Positions 26,426-35,941 of a stretch of 64,000 nt of DNA are shown here, one piece after another. Location: positions 33,401 to 97,400 of the forward strand of contig JACVRN010000004.1 in assembly GCA_014534425.1 (NCBI GenBank). Reading direction: 5' to 3'. Position 1 is the stretch's first letter. Every line of letters begins with the position of its first letter. The position numbers and the translations under genes are program-made. The notes beneath the pieces were generated by a model that ran no database searches, was not told the DNA's origin, and was given only the letters and a program-made list of their open reading frames with translations. The DNA comes from Pyrinomonadaceae bacterium. Lineage in GTDB: Bacteria > Acidobacteriota > Blastocatellia > Pyrinomonadales > Pyrinomonadaceae.

Positions 26426-28168
26426 ATGAATGACTTACGGAAATTCGCCAGATACTTTCGGCCTTATAAAAGCTCGCTTATTACTGGAATCCTCTGCATC
26501 GTCGCGTCCGTCGCGTTCGGCCTGATGATTCCCTACATAGTCGGGGCCGCAATTGACGACCTCAAAGATGGCGTCACCTGGGCCAAGCTCACGCGCTACG
26601 CGCTGAGCGTTCTGGGCGTGAGTGTGATTAGCGGCATCTTCCTTTTCCTTCAGCGCAGAATCCTGATAGGCATGTCTCGCCACGTAGAGTATGACCTGCG
26701 TAGGGATTTCTATGCTCATCTGGTTGACCAACCACTGCTCTTCTTTCAGGAGCATCGCACGGGCGACCTTATGGCGCGTGCTACCAACGACCTTGCAGCC
26801 GTACGCCAGCTTGCTGGGCCGATGATTATGTACACGCTGCAAACCGTATTCGTAGTCGTCATAGTCCTGCCCTTGATGTTCATGATAAGCGTGCGATTGA
26901 CGCTGCTGCTGCTGGTGACGATGCCGCTCGTTTCCATCACGGTCAAATACTTCGGCCAGCAGGTTCACGTTCGCTTCGAGAAGATACAGGACTTCTTCGC
27001 GCAAATCTCTGCACGGGCGCAGGAGAACTTTACCGGCGTCAGAGTCGTGCGCGCCTACGCGCAGGAGGGAGCGGAGATTGCCGCCTTCGATTCTCTGAAC
27101 CGGCAGTACGCCGAGCGCAATTTAAGTCTGGTTCGCATTTCTGCCGTCATGCGTCCGCTCATGCAGTTTCTCATAGGCACGGGCTACGTCCTGATTATCT
27201 GGATAGGCGTGCCCCTGACCGTGAGCGGGCGCATGACGGTCGGAGAGTTCACGGAATTCAACCTCTACCTGTCTCGTCTTATCTGGCCTCTAATAGCGCT
27301 CGGCTACGTGGTCAATCTCTACCAGCGCGGCACCGCTAGCCTCAAGCGCATCAACGCCATTATGGCGATTGAGCCGGACATCACGGACAAAGCTGGCGTG
27401 CGCGAGTTTCCGCCCGTTCAGGGACGCATAGAGTTTCGCAATCTCACGTTTCGATATAACGAGCATACGGAGCCTGTACTGCACGACATTAATCTGACGA
27501 TTGAGGCGGGGCAGACCGTGGCTTTCGTGGGACGCACAGGGAGCGGCAAATCCACTTTGATGAATTTGATTCCGCGTCTGCTGGAAGCGCCCGAAGACAC
27601 GGTTCTGGTTGACGGCCACTCGGTGCGCGACTTTCCTATGACGCAGTTGCGCTCTTCCATAGGCTACGTGCCGCAGGAGACTTTCCTCTTCAGCGACTCG
27701 CTCGCGGAAAACATAGCCTTCGGCACATCAGAAGCTACGCGGCCAGAGATAGAGTGGGCCGCAGAGGTGGCCGGACTTGCCGACGACGTGCGCGATTTCC
27801 CCGAAGGGTACGAGACCCTCGTGGGCGAGCGCGGCATAACTCTTTCGGGCGGGCAGAAGCAGCGCACGGCCATAGCTCGCGCGGTCATACGACAGCCGCG
27901 CATTCTCATCCTAGACGACGCGCTCTCAAGCGTTGACACCTACACGGAAGAGAAGATTCTATCTCAGCTTCGCGGCATCATGCGCGACAGAACCAGTCTC
28001 ATAGTATCGCACAGGGTTTCGACCGTTCGCCACGCGGACTTAATCTGCGTGCTTGAGGACGGGCGCATAGTCGAGCGCGGCACGCATGACGAATTGCTGG
28101 CGCGCGGCGGCGAATATGCAGACCTTTACGAGCGGCAGCTTCTGGAAGAAGAACTGGCCGCAAGCTAA
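26426..28168 (+). CDS. ABC exporter subunit with degenerate catalytic site (half 1)
   Basis: Half-transporter of 580 residues. Six membrane helices (about 15-300) precede a nucleotide-binding domain with Walker [10 protein letters not shown] (about 369-377), signature L-S-G-G-Q-K-Q-R and Walker B I-L-I-L-D-D. The residue after the Walker B Asp, normally the catalytic Glu, is Asp here, as in the degenerate subunit of heterodimeric exporters such as BmrC or TM287. The frame is open to an ATG at 26354, but homologous proteins begin near M-N-D-L-R-K-F, so 26426 was chosen. It is 46 bases upstream of the second half. Confidence 0.88.
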   Translation: MNDLRKFARYFRPYKSSLITGILCIVASVAFGLMIPYIVGAAIDDLKDGVTWAKLTRYALSVLGVSVISGIFLFLQRRILIGMSRHVEYDLRRDFYAHLVDQPLLFFQEHRTGDLMARATNDLAAVRQLAGPMIMYTLQTVFVVVIVLPLMFMISVRLTLLLLVTMPLVSITVKYFGQQVHVRFEKIQDFFAQISARAQENFTGVRVVRAYAQEGAEIAAFDSLNRQYAERNLSLVRISAVMRPLMQFLIGTGYVLIIWIGVPLTVSGRMTVGEFTEFNLYLSRLIWPLIALGYVVNLYQRGTASLKRINAIMAIEPDITDKAGVREFPPVQGRIEFRNLTFRYNEHTEPVLHDINLTIEAGQTVAFVGRTGSGKSTLMNLIPRLLEAPEDTVLVDGHSVRDFPMTQLRSSIGYVPQETFLFSDSLAENIAFGTSEATRPEIEWAAEVAGLADDVRDFPEGYETLVGERGITLSGGQKQRTAIARAVIRQPRILILDDALSSVDTYTEEKILSQLRGIMRDRTSLIVSHRVSTVRHADLICVLEDGRIVERGTHDELLARGGEYADLYERQLLEEELAAS

Positions 28169-28214
28169 AGCATTTTCCAGGAACAGGATTTAAGAAGAAG
28201 ATTTAAGAGAGCAA

Positions 28215-30068
28215 ATGGCAACGGCAGTCAAACAATTTCACGAGGAAGAGGCCATAGGCAAGACCTATGACTTTCGCGTCGCGCGCAGGCTCCTGCGCTA
28301 TCTGAAGCCTTACACGGGCACGCTCATCTTTGCGCTGGTGCTGACGCTTGTGCTCAACCTGCTCGGCATACTTCAGCCCAAGTTCACGCAGTACGCCATA
28401 GACTGGTACATCATTCCGCGCGACACCACGGGCCTGAATCTTTTCGTGCTGGTCTTCTTTCTGGTCAGGCTCTTTCATTTCATCTTCTCGTACTTTCAGG
28501 AAGTCCTACTGAACTCCGTGGGCCAGCGCGTCATGTACGACCTACGCAGCGAGCTTTACCGCAAGCTGCAAGAGCAGGAGGTCTCTTACTACGACCGCAA
28601 TCCTGTGGGGCGCATCATGACGCGCCTGACTTCGGACGTTGACGCGCTGAACGAACTGTTCACTTCGGGCGTCACTGACCTGCTCGGCGACCTGGTGATG
28701 ATTGTGGCGATTATGGCAATCATGTTCTGGATGGACGTGCGCCTGACGCTGGTGACGCTCCTGACCGTGCCTCTGCTGTTTGCGGCCACGAGTTGGTTCA
28801 GGCGCGGAGCGCGGCGCGGCTACGACATGGTGAGAACCAGGCTCGCTCGCATCAACGCATTTCTACAGGAGCATTTTTCGGGCGCGCAGACCGTGCAGAT
28901 TTTCAACGCCGAAGAGAAATCCCGTCGCCAGTTTCACAAAATCAACGATGACCACCGCAACGCCAACATACAGACCATCTTTTACTACGCGGTCTTTTTC
29001 CCGCTCGTCGATTTAATCGGTGCCATAGGTATAGCCCTGATTGTCTGGTACGGCGGCTATCGCATCATGCAGAACACTGCGGGAATGACTGTGCTCTCTT
29101 TGGGCGCGCTCGTGGCCTTCATTCAATATTCTCAGCAACTCTTTCAGCCCATACGCGACATCTCGGACAAGTACAACGTACTGCAAGCTGCGGTCGTAGC
29201 CTCGCATCGCATCTTCAAAACGCTAGACCTTCCCGTGGCAGTCACTTCGCCCGAAAAGCCTCTGAAGCAAGGGCGCGCTCGCGGCCACATAGAGTTCGAG
29301 AGCGTGTGGTTCGCTTACAAGGGCGAGGACTGGGTTCTGAAGGATGTGTCGTTCGTGGTAGAGCCGGGCCAGTCCGTAGCTCTTGTGGGCCACACAGGCT
29401 CAGGCAAGACCACTATTACGAATCTGCTCATGCGCTTTTACGACGTGCAGCGCGGGCGCATTCTTCTGGACGGCGTAGACGTGCGCGACTGGGACTTGCA
29501 ACACTTGCGTGAAAACTTCGCGGTAGTCCTCCAGGATGTCTTTCTCTTTAGCGGGACGGTCGAGAGCAACATTCGACTGGGCAACGAGAGAATCGCAAAG
29601 GAGCGCGTCGAGTGGGCCGCGCGCGAAGTTCACGCCGACCGCTTCATAAGAAGATTGCCCGAAGGCTACCAAACGGAGGTGAAAGAGCGCGGCGCGGGGC
29701 TTTCCGTCGGACAAAAACAACTCATCTCTTTCGCGCGAGCGCTGGCCTTTGACCCCGCGCTTCTCATCCTGGACGAAGCGACAAGCTCCATAGACACTGA
29801 GACGGAACAACTCATACAACAGGCCATAGAGCGCGTGATGGAAGAGCGCACTTCGCTCGTCGTCGCGCATCGTCTTTCGACCATCCAGCGCGCCAACCGC
29901 ATCATTGTCCTTCACCACGGCGAGATACGCGAGCAGGGCACGCACCAGGAGCTTCTCTCACAGAGAGGTTTTTACTGGCGGCTCTACAAGCTGCAATACG
30001 CCGACGACTCACGCGACGACGAAACCGACCCCGCACCTTTCGGCGGTCGCCTCCAATACGGAGACTGA
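28215..30068 (+). CDS. ABC exporter subunit with canonical catalytic site (half 2)
   Basis: 617-residue half-transporter. The membrane domain spans about 30-330; the ATPase domain has Walker [10 protein letters not shown] (about 392-400), signature L-S-V-G-Q-K-Q-L and Walker B L-L-I-L-D-E with the catalytic Glu. It pairs with the upstream gene, which lacks that Glu, so the two likely form a heterodimeric drug or lipid exporter of the BmrCD/LmrCD type. Substrate not predictable. The C-terminal 30 residues are polar and acidic. Confidence 0.9.
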   Translation: MATAVKQFHEEEAIGKTYDFRVARRLLRYLKPYTGTLIFALVLTLVLNLLGILQPKFTQYAIDWYIIPRDTTGLNLFVLVFFLVRLFHFIFSYFQEVLLNSVGQRVMYDLRSELYRKLQEQEVSYYDRNPVGRIMTRLTSDVDALNELFTSGVTDLLGDLVMIVAIMAIMFWMDVRLTLVTLLTVPLLFAATSWFRRGARRGYDMVRTRLARINAFLQEHFSGAQTVQIFNAEEKSRRQFHKINDDHRNANIQTIFYYAVFFPLVDLIGAIGIALIVWYGGYRIMQNTAGMTVLSLGALVAFIQYSQQLFQPIRDISDKYNVLQAAVVASHRIFKTLDLPVAVTSPEKPLKQGRARGHIEFESVWFAYKGEDWVLKDVSFVVEPGQSVALVGHTGSGKTTITNLLMRFYDVQRGRILLDGVDVRDWDLQHLRENFAVVLQDVFLFSGTVESNIRLGNERIAKERVEWAAREVHADRFIRRLPEGYQTEVKERGAGLSVGQKQLISFARALAFDPALLILDEATSSIDTETEQLIQQAIERVMEERTSLVVAHRLSTIQRANRIIVLHHGEIREQGTHQELLSQRGFYWRLYKLQYADDSRDDETDPAPFGGRLQYGD

Positions 30069-30166
30069 AGGGCAAGGCAGAAGGCAAAATGCAGAATGCA
30101 GAAGTGAAGAGGAATTTCCCGCCTGACTTCTGCATTCTGCACTCTGACTTTTGCCTTGCCCTTCAG
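30069..30166. repeat. Inverted repeat of GCAGAA words between convergent genes
   Basis: The left arm AGGGCAAGGCA...TGCAGAATGCAGAAGT faces its reverse complement ACTTCTGCATTCTGCA...TGCCTTGCCCT. The stem is about 30 bp with an internal mismatch block. It lies exactly between the exporter stop (30068) and the end of the convergent lipoprotein gene (30163), so it may end both transcripts. Confidence 0.8.
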
Positions 30167-30741
30167 GCGCTTTTGGCTTTGAATTTGTCGCCGTTCTCTT
30201 TCTGCAACTTTTCGGCCTGGGCTTTGAGGTCGTCGACTTCCTTTTTCAATTTGTCGGAGCGGGTCTTGATGTCGGCCTGTTTGTCGCGCAGGGTTTTCTG
30301 GCCCTGTCGGCTGGTGTCTTTGCGTGCCGTGGGCAGTTCTTTCAACGCGGAGAGGTGTGCGCCCTCTTTTCGCATGAGTTGGGCGCGAAGATCTAAATAC
30401 TGTTTGTATTTTTCGTCTATCTTGAGCTTGCTGGCCTGGTCGTATTTATCTGCCGCAGCTTTGGCGTCCGCTATGGCCTGGTCGAAGATGGCCGTCTCTT
30501 CGTCGTTCAATTGCTGGCGAGTCTTGGACTTCTTCTCGGCTTTGATGGCGTCTTCCTTCTGCGTCGCCTGGTTGTAAGCCTCGTCAACCTTGGTCGCCAA
30601 CTGGTCTGCCTCGGCCTGTAGCTTGTTCGCATCCTGCGTCTGATCCGGCTCGGCCTTGATGAGATATTTACAGCCGGGCGCTGCCAGAAGCAGTGCAAGA
30701 ATGAGTGCGTAGAGCAGTTTTTGAGTCGTGCTGTAGAGCAT
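30163..30741 (-). CDS. Coiled-coil lipoprotein
   Basis: 192 residues. A signal peptide ends in a lipobox (L-L-A-A-P-G-C, Cys near residue 24), so it is probably lipidated. The rest is Lys/Glu/Gln/Ala-rich helix with strong coiled-coil character (about 40-190), like periplasmic or outer-membrane spacers. The frame extends to a GTG at 30750, but GGAGG is nine bases before the ATG at 30741, which is taken as the start. No known family was recognised. It lies downstream of the lytic transglycosylase on the same strand, suggesting an envelope role. Confidence 0.72.
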   Translation of the reverse strand: MLYSTTQKLLYALILALLLAAPGCKYLIKAEPDQTQDANKLQAEADQLATKVDEAYNQATQKEDAIKAEKKSKTRQQLNDEETAIFDQAIADAKAAADKYDQASKLKIDEKYKQYLDLRAQLMRKEGAHLSALKELPTARKDTSRQGQKTLRDKQADIKTRSDKLKKEVDDLKAQAEKLQKENGDKFKAKSA

Positions 30742-30824
30742 ATTCGTCACCCTCCAAAATAATGTTCCCGTATGAAAGAAGCGCGAGGGCGCGAGGTTCG
30801 CTAGCTTTCTAAATCACACAGCTT

Positions 30825-32144
30825 TCAGGAGCCGCTACGCGACTTCATGGGTATCAGGCTTTCGACCGAGCGGTAGATTTGCAGGTACATCTGCGTCTCG
30901 GAAGGAATCTGTGTGCGCCAGCTTGCGCCAGCGCGGCGTATGTAGAGCGGCAGGCGCGCAGGGTTAGAGTTATAACCGGCTGCCATCAAATCCGCAGGCG
31001 TCGCCCACTTGGCGCTCAGCGCGTAAGAGACATCCGAATTCAACATCAAATTGTTCCATACGTCGTACATGTAGAGCAGCATCGCTTCCAGAGCGTTGCC
31101 GTGATTACGCATGCCCAGAACGAAGTCAGGGTTCAGCCCTACGCCCGGATGCATGCGCCTTATCATCTGGTAGGTGGAAGGAATCATCTGCACGAGGCCA
31201 CCCGCTCCGGCTGTGCTGACGGAATAGTTGTAGGTCTTCAACTCGTTCAAAGCATAAAGCGAGAAGATTTCTTCGTAGAGCGCCAGCCGGTTCTCCATGC
31301 GAAAGCGCGTGTGGTCTACGTGCTCGACTATCAGTAGCCGTTCGGCTATGTCCAGAATCTGCGGCGAGATGAAGACGCCCTTGTCGCGCAAGCGCCTGGC
31401 CGCAAGGTCAAGCATGGTGCGAATGTATGATTTTCCGGCGTTGACTATGTCCACGGAGAGCAGCGCCGGATGCGCCGAAGTGTAATAGGCCATCTCTCGC
31501 AGGTAGCCGTTGCGCTCAATCGGGTATTCGACCAGAAGCGGCACAAAGGAGCGGTTCGTGGTGGCCTCGAAAATGGTGACGGCTGTGTTCACGCCGTTGG
31601 CCCTGACGATGCGAAGGCTCACGGTCGCGCCGAGTTGCGTCGTGATGGTCGCTTCCGAGCCTCTGCTTAAGAAGAGGTCTTTCGGCAGCGTGATTAAATG
31701 TATCTGCGACGTTGAAGGGTCAAGCGCCGCGAGCGTGACGAAAGAGAGCGACCCCGGCGAAAGAGATGTCGGCTGCGGTCTTGTCCTGAAGATGCGCTCG
31801 GCCTCCTGTATGCGTGCGCGCACCTTGCTCACTGCGAGCGAGGTCGCAGGAAGCTGCGGCGTTTGGCCCGCGCCCTGAGACGGAAGCGTTGATGAAACGG
31901 GCGGAACCGAGCGCGGCGGCGCTGTCGTCGTCGTGCTCGCGGGCGGATTCGCGGCTGGAAGCTGCGGCGTTGCCCTTGGAAGCGGAGTAGGAGAAGGCGC
32001 TGCGGCTGGCACGCCCCGTTGCTGCGAGGCTATAGTTCTGGGGCGCGTCTGCGGCACGGGAGAAGGGGTCACGGTTTGACCGAGCGTAGTCGAAACTGCC
32101 AGCGCCAGAAACAGCAGCGCAGAGGGGAACGCGTGTCTTCTCAT
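30825..32144 (-). CDS. Secreted lytic transglycosylase-like protein
   Basis: 439 residues. A signal peptide is at 1-23 (ending S-T-T-L-G-Q), then a Pro/Thr/Ala-rich low-complexity linker (about 25-105), a beta-rich domain (about 120-215) and a C-terminal SLT-like lysozyme fold (about 225-435). The fold is indicated by Y-E-E-I-F-S-L-Y-A-L-N-E and S-T-A-G-A-G-G-L-V-Q-M-I-P-S-T-Y-Q-M-I, in which the catalytic Glu would be in the first stretch. It probably cleaves or remodels peptidoglycan. An ATG 15 bases upstream exists, but GGAG nine bases before 32144 favours this one. Confidence 0.75.
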   Translation of the reverse strand: MRRHAFPSALLFLALAVSTTLGQTVTPSPVPQTRPRTIASQQRGVPAAAPSPTPLPRATPQLPAANPPASTTTTAPPRSVPPVSSTLPSQGAGQTPQLPATSLAVSKVRARIQEAERIFRTRPQPTSLSPGSLSFVTLAALDPSTSQIHLITLPKDLFLSRGSEATITTQLGATVSLRIVRANGVNTAVTIFEATTNRSFVPLLVEYPIERNGYLREMAYYTSAHPALLSVDIVNAGKSYIRTMLDLAARRLRDKGVFISPQILDIAERLLIVEHVDHTRFRMENRLALYEEIFSLYALNELKTYNYSVSTAGAGGLVQMIPSTYQMIRRMHPGVGLNPDFVLGMRNHGNALEAMLLYMYDVWNNLMLNSDVSYALSAKWATPADLMAAGYNSNPARLPLYIRRAGASWRTQIPSETQMYLQIYRSVESLIPMKSRSGS

Positions 32145-32241
32145 ACTTTCAAACTCCATAGAGGAATTAAGAGCCTTGCGGCCTCACGTCTTGTTCGGCC
32201 CGACCTTAGGTTCTTTAAGATTCTCGCGCTCGCCGCCTGGT

Positions 32242-32247
32242 TGTCAA
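32242..32247 (-). promoter_or_regulatory. Candidate -35 box for the lytic transglycosylase gene
   Basis: Read on the minus strand this is a perfect TTGACA, followed 17 bases later by AGAATC (weak -10). It is 98 bases upstream of the start at 32144. Low confidence because the -10 match is poor. Confidence 0.3.
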
Positions 32248-32291
32248 CACTTTTTGAAGGAGCGCTGCACGGCCTTCCCCTTTAGATTCAG

Positions 32292-32320
32292 TTGACTTGT
32301 TCCGAATTTTAACGTAAAAG
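32292..32320 (+). promoter_or_regulatory. Candidate promoter for the CAP-domain gene
   Basis: TTGACT (32292-32297), 17 bases, TAAAAG (32315-32320, 4 of 6). It lies in the divergent 265-base gap, 90 bases before the CAP gene start. Confidence 0.35.
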
Positions 32321-32409
32321 CAAGGGGCAAATCCCGAACGGCTCTAGCCGGAACCGGCGCTAATCAACCGTCAGTTTCCACGAAATCCGCAAAGGAGTTC
32401 TTCCCCCAG

Positions 32410-33168
32410 ATGAAATACACAAGCCCCAGCTTCCCCATACGCTCCCCGTTCTTACTTCTTGGCTCGTTAACTCTTCTGCTGAGCCTCTTCGCGGTCGCAG
32501 GCTCGGCGCAAACCAAATCCGGCGGCGGCGATTACTCGCTCTCTACGCTTGAAAAGGCAGTCCTGGACGAGATGAATCTGGCGCGAACGTCGCCGACCCA
32601 GTACGCCACATACCTTGAGGCGCTGAGAAAATATTACAACGGCAAGGCATTCAAACAGCCGGGCGTCGCAGCCGTACAGACCATAGAAGGCGCAAGCGCG
32701 CTCGAAGAGGCCATCAAATATCTACGCAACGCCAAGCCGCTCCCGCAGCTTCAACTCTCAAAGGGCATGTGCCTGGGCGCGAAAGACCAATCCTTCGACC
32801 AGGGACAGACTGGCGACGTGAGCCATCAGGGCAAAGATAAAAGCTTTTCCTGGGATCGCGTCGCTCGCTACGGCGAATGGAAAACGCCCGTCAGCGAAAA
32901 CATAGCCTATGACAGTGGCACGGCGCGCGACATAGTCATCAACTTAATCGTGGACGACGGCGTTCCAACGCGCGGCCATCGCAACAACATCTTCAACAGC
33001 AGCTACATCGTCACGGGCGTCTCCTGCGGCAACCACCCGCTCTTCGGCAACATGTGCGTCTGCACCTTCGCCGGAGGATTTACTGAAAAGTCCACGCAGA
33101 ACACGCCTACGACGACAAAGCCTGCTGCTGCGCCTCAAACGGCAGCGCCGAAAGCACGTAAGCTTTAA
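32410..33168 (+). CDS. Secreted CAP (SCP/PR1-like) domain protein
   Basis: 252 residues. A signal peptide covers about 1-34 (ending A-G-S-A-Q). The CAP domain is about 45-225: L-D-E-M-N-L-A-R-T-S-P, a central H (V-S-H-Q-G-K), E-N-I-A-Y, and G-H-R-N-N-I-F-N, the His/Glu set of bacterial CAP proteins. A Thr/Pro/Ala tail follows. Bacterial CAP proteins are extracellular with varied or unknown activities. AGGAG lies upstream of the ATG, somewhat far (about 13 bases). A strong bidirectional terminator follows. Confidence 0.85.
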   Translation: MKYTSPSFPIRSPFLLLGSLTLLLSLFAVAGSAQTKSGGGDYSLSTLEKAVLDEMNLARTSPTQYATYLEALRKYYNGKAFKQPGVAAVQTIEGASALEEAIKYLRNAKPLPQLQLSKGMCLGAKDQSFDQGQTGDVSHQGKDKSFSWDRVARYGEWKTPVSENIAYDSGTARDIVINLIVDDGVPTRGHRNNIFNSSYIVTGVSCGNHPLFGNMCVCTFAGGFTEKSTQNTPTTTKPAAAPQTAAPKARKL

Positions 33169-33194
33169 CCGGACACTTAAACTTAAAACGGATT

Positions 33195-33232
33195 CAAAGG
33201 AGCGCGATTTTGATGACAATCGCGCTCCTTTG
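33195..33232. terminator. Bidirectional terminator hairpin
   Basis: CAAAGGAGCGCGATT and AATCGCGCTCCTTTG form a perfect 15-bp stem with an eight-base loop between convergent CAP and SIMPL genes. A/T-rich flanks on both sides suit termination in both directions. Confidence 0.85.
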
Positions 33233-33274
33233 CATTTACCTTTTGAGCCGAAAGGGAGAGTGTAGAGCCTTAGC

Positions 33275-34024
33275 CTAATCTATGGCGAAGTTAACGTTGA
33301 CTACAGCCGTGATGTCTTTCTCAAGCGCCGTGGTGTCGTTCATGCCGTAGTCCGAGACTTCGTTCGAGTCGGCAGGCGTAATCTGCATCACGCCCATCTT
33401 GGCGGAGCGAACGCTGCCGATGTCGCTGCCGGTGCTTGAGGCTATCTGCTTGGCGCGCTCCTTGGCATCTTTCGCGGCCTCGGCCAGCATCTCGCGCTTC
33501 AACTCGCCCAGCTTCGTGTAATGATATTCAGGCGCGCCCGATTCAAGCAGGATGCCCTGATTGATTAACTCTGTGGCCTCGCGCGCCACCTGCGCGATTT
33601 TGTCCACGTCGTTTGAGCGTACCTCAAGCTCCTGCCTCAGGCTGTAGCCGGTTATCTTTCCGTTGTCCGTCTCTTCGCCCGACTCGTCGCGGCTCTTGCC
33701 CTTCAAAGTGGTGGCCGTAATCGACGAGATGGTAATCTGATTTTCCGGTATGCCTTTGGAAATCAGGTATTGTTTGACGCGCGGCACGCTGTCGGAAAGC
33801 GACTTGTAGGCGTCCGACAACTGCGTCGATTGATAAGTGACCGCAGCCTTCCAGATGACCAGGTCGGATTTAATGCGCTTCTTGGCCGAGCCTGTCACGG
33901 CCACAGTCTGCTCGCCCTTTTTGGCGTGCGTGTAAGCCCATGCGCCTACGATTGACGAAAGCACAAGAGCTACGGCTATCGCAAACCCGGCGTTAAATAC
34001 GTGTCCATTTCTTTCTACACTCAT
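33275..34024 (-). CDS. SIMPL-domain (DUF541) envelope protein
   Basis: 249 residues with an N-terminal membrane or signal segment (F-A-I-A-V-A-L-V-L-S-S-I-V-G-A-W-A-Y). The SIMPL/DUF541 core (about 40-249) shows V-A-V-T-G-S-A-K-K-R-I-K-S-D-L, a V-K-Q-Y-L-I-S-K-G-I-P helix and A-K-D-A-K-E-R-A-K-Q-I-A, all typical. Such proteins form oligomeric periplasmic assemblies of uncertain role. The frame opens 34 codons upstream, but GGAGGT precedes the ATG at 34024 and that region is not conserved-looking. Confidence 0.85.
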   Translation of the reverse strand: MSVERNGHVFNAGFAIAVALVLSSIVGAWAYTHAKKGEQTVAVTGSAKKRIKSDLVIWKAAVTYQSTQLSDAYKSLSDSVPRVKQYLISKGIPENQITISSITATTLKGKSRDESGEETDNGKITGYSLRQELEVRSNDVDKIAQVAREATELINQGILLESGAPEYHYTKLGELKREMLAEAAKDAKERAKQIASSTGSDIGSVRSAKMGVMQITPADSNEVSDYGMNDTTALEKDITAVVNVNFAID

Positions 34025-34133
34025 AGTTTTTGTGGCACCTCCCAATGCCGCCATCTTGACGCAAAGCTTAAAGAAGCTTTGCCGAGCGCCATATGTGGAT
34101 AACCACAGCCCCAAGGGTGTAGCCACACGGAGA

Positions 34134-34196
34134 AGCGGTAAATGGATAGAAGACGTGTTTCTTCCATTTACTATTCACCATTTACCATTTACCGCT
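34134..34196. repeat. GGTAAATGG-word hairpin
   Basis: AGCGGTAAATGG on the left; TCCATTTACTATTCACC and ATTTACCGCT words on the right. Located between the unrecognised 462-residue gene and the SIMPL gene. It shares its word (TGAATAGTAAATGG) with the element at 42694-42782. Confidence 0.7.
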
Positions 34197-34198
34197 TT

Positions 34199-35587
34199 TC
34201 AGATTTCTCTGAGGCTTCCGGCCAGAGCGCCGACGGCTGATTCGGCCAGGTCTTTGAGAGCGTCGGAGCGCTGCATGAGGCGGAAGCGTGTGGCGACCAT
34301 GTAGCCCGCGCTGAAACCAAGGCTTGCGTCCAGTTCGCATAGCTCTGAGGCCAGGGCGCGCTGCGTGGCGCGCTCAAACGCATGTTGAAGCTCGCCCGAA
34401 GCCGAGTCCATTCCCTCTATCAGCACCACCTCGCTCTCGTTCCCGCCGCGTGCGCGACGCCGCGCATGCTCTCTGAGACGAACGCGCGCGTCCTCCTGTA
34501 TGCGGCCTGTGACGATTACTACAAGGTGCTGCGCCTCCGTGTCTATGAGCTTGTCCAGGGCGCGTGCGGCGTGCGAGGCCGCGAGGTCTCCGTCCCTCAA
34601 GACGAAGAGAAAGGGTTCGTCCGCGACCGTGACCTCTATGTGCACCTCTCCGTCGCCGGAGCCTGGCAGGAGCTTTATGGCCTTCTGCGGAACGCCTATC
34701 TCTTTGAGTACGGCGCGCAGGCGATTGACGAGCCAGGTGCTGTCGGGCAGGAGCGCCCCTGCCATGTCCGTGAGCATCACAAGCTCTTCCACCTTCTCGT
34801 CGCTCAAGGCCGCGCCGCACTCGCTGCACATGGCATTGCTGGCAGTGATGATGGTCAGCATCTCTATGGAAGGCAGCCGAAAGAGAGCGCGGCCCTCTTT
34901 GCGGCAACTGACCAGGACTTCGCGCTTAAGCAGACCAACGTCCGCGAGCCTGTTGATGAGGGCCTGATTCTCAGTCTCGTCTGCCAGCAGTTCTGCGACG
35001 CGGCCAGCCTCCTGCGCCTCCTGTATGCGATGAAGAAGACGACGGGAGGCAATGTCTTCGAGCGCTTCGAGCGCAAGGCGCTTCTCGACAGCGTTATCGT
35101 CGCCCGAAGCCTGCGCGTAATCATCTATAGCCACGACCGTCGAACGAGCCTTCCACTCGGAGACAGCAGCCGTTCCGTCTTCGCGCGAGGCAGAGCTTCG
35201 TATGGCGTCCAGCGCCTCGCCCACGCGGCGACAGAAGGCGTCCAGCTTTCTTTCGGCATCCCCTGTCTCGCGCCCGTAAACTATTCCGGCTCGCATCCCT
35301 GCCAGGTCGTCCTCCGCGCCGCCGAAGATTAAATAGAAGACGTGGTCTTCTATAGAGAACAGGTCGCCGCGCACGTACAGAGAGTTCTCTTCCGTCTCAG
35401 TCCAGGCGGCGATGGCGCGCTCCATCTCCTTGGCACGCTCGGCTCCCTGAAGCGCCTGCTCAAACGAGCCTAGACGTGCCGCGCGTATGAGCGGCGTGAA
35501 TCCTCTGTCCTGCAACCTGTCTAGAAGATGCAGCCTGGTTGCGCCGTCTACACTAAGTTCTGAGGCACGGTTAGTGAAAAACAGCAT
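34199..35587 (-). CDS. Unrecognised 462-residue cytosolic protein
   Basis: I do not recognise this family. There is no signal peptide or membrane segment. The N-terminal 230 residues are mostly helical and acidic. A stretch near residues 215-265 (A-L-I-N-R-L-A-D-V-G-L-L-K-R-E ... R-A-L-F-R-L-P-S) looks like a winged helix. A short C-S-E-C-G motif follows (near residue 272), possibly half of a zinc site. The C-terminal third appears alpha/beta (V-A-D-E-P-F-L-F-V-L-R-D-G-D, then H-L-V-V-I-V-T-G). The start at 35587 has GGAGG upstream; the frame also opens 20 codons earlier. It is monocistronic in appearance, between envelope genes. Confidence 0.7.
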   Translation of the reverse strand: MLFFTNRASELSVDGATRLHLLDRLQDRGFTPLIRAARLGSFEQALQGAERAKEMERAIAAWTETEENSLYVRGDLFSIEDHVFYLIFGGAEDDLAGMRAGIVYGRETGDAERKLDAFCRRVGEALDAIRSSASREDGTAAVSEWKARSTVVAIDDYAQASGDDNAVEKRLALEALEDIASRRLLHRIQEAQEAGRVAELLADETENQALINRLADVGLLKREVLVSCRKEGRALFRLPSIEMLTIITASNAMCSECGAALSDEKVEELVMLTDMAGALLPDSTWLVNRLRAVLKEIGVPQKAIKLLPGSGDGEVHIEVTVADEPFLFVLRDGDLAASHAARALDKLIDTEAQHLVVIVTGRIQEDARVRLREHARRRARGGNESEVVLIEGMDSASGELQHAFERATQRALASELCELDASLGFSAGYMVATRFRLMQRSDALKDLAESAVGALAGSLREI

Positions 35588-35941
35588 ATCTTGTGGTTTC
35601 CTCCTCTTCGCGGCGCATGCTAACACGGTAGGCGTGCAGATTTCCATGCTGAAATTAATACTCTGGCTTCAGATTGACCGAGAGAGTGTTTTGTCACAAG
35701 ACGCGTGCACGCCGCAGGCTCGCCTCGCTGCCTAACAACTCTTAGATTCATCGTCTCTTTTGTTCTGATACGATACCCTCTCTGTGAACCGTCACGAAAC
35801 AGTCACATTGCCTCTTGTAAACATCATCCTCGGTCTGTAGTATGCCTCTTCGCTGCTGAAGCAGAATCTCTTTAACTGCCCTCCACCAAGCAGCAATCAG
35901 CAAGACAAAAAATTTTAAGGAGTTTCCGGTTCCCTCGATTT
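35588..35941. other. 354-base divergent intergenic region
   Basis: Separates the unrecognised minus-strand gene from the NlpC/P60 gene. It contains one plausible plus-strand promoter (35815-35843) and an AAGGAG at about 35919. No ORF, repeat or RNA gene was seen. Confidence 0.5.
35815..35843 (+). promoter_or_regulatory. Candidate promoter for the NlpC/P60 gene
   Basis: TTGTAA (35815-35820), a 17-base spacer, TAGTAT (35838-35843); each box matches 4 of 6 consensus bases. It leaves a leader of about 95 bases. Confidence 0.4.
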
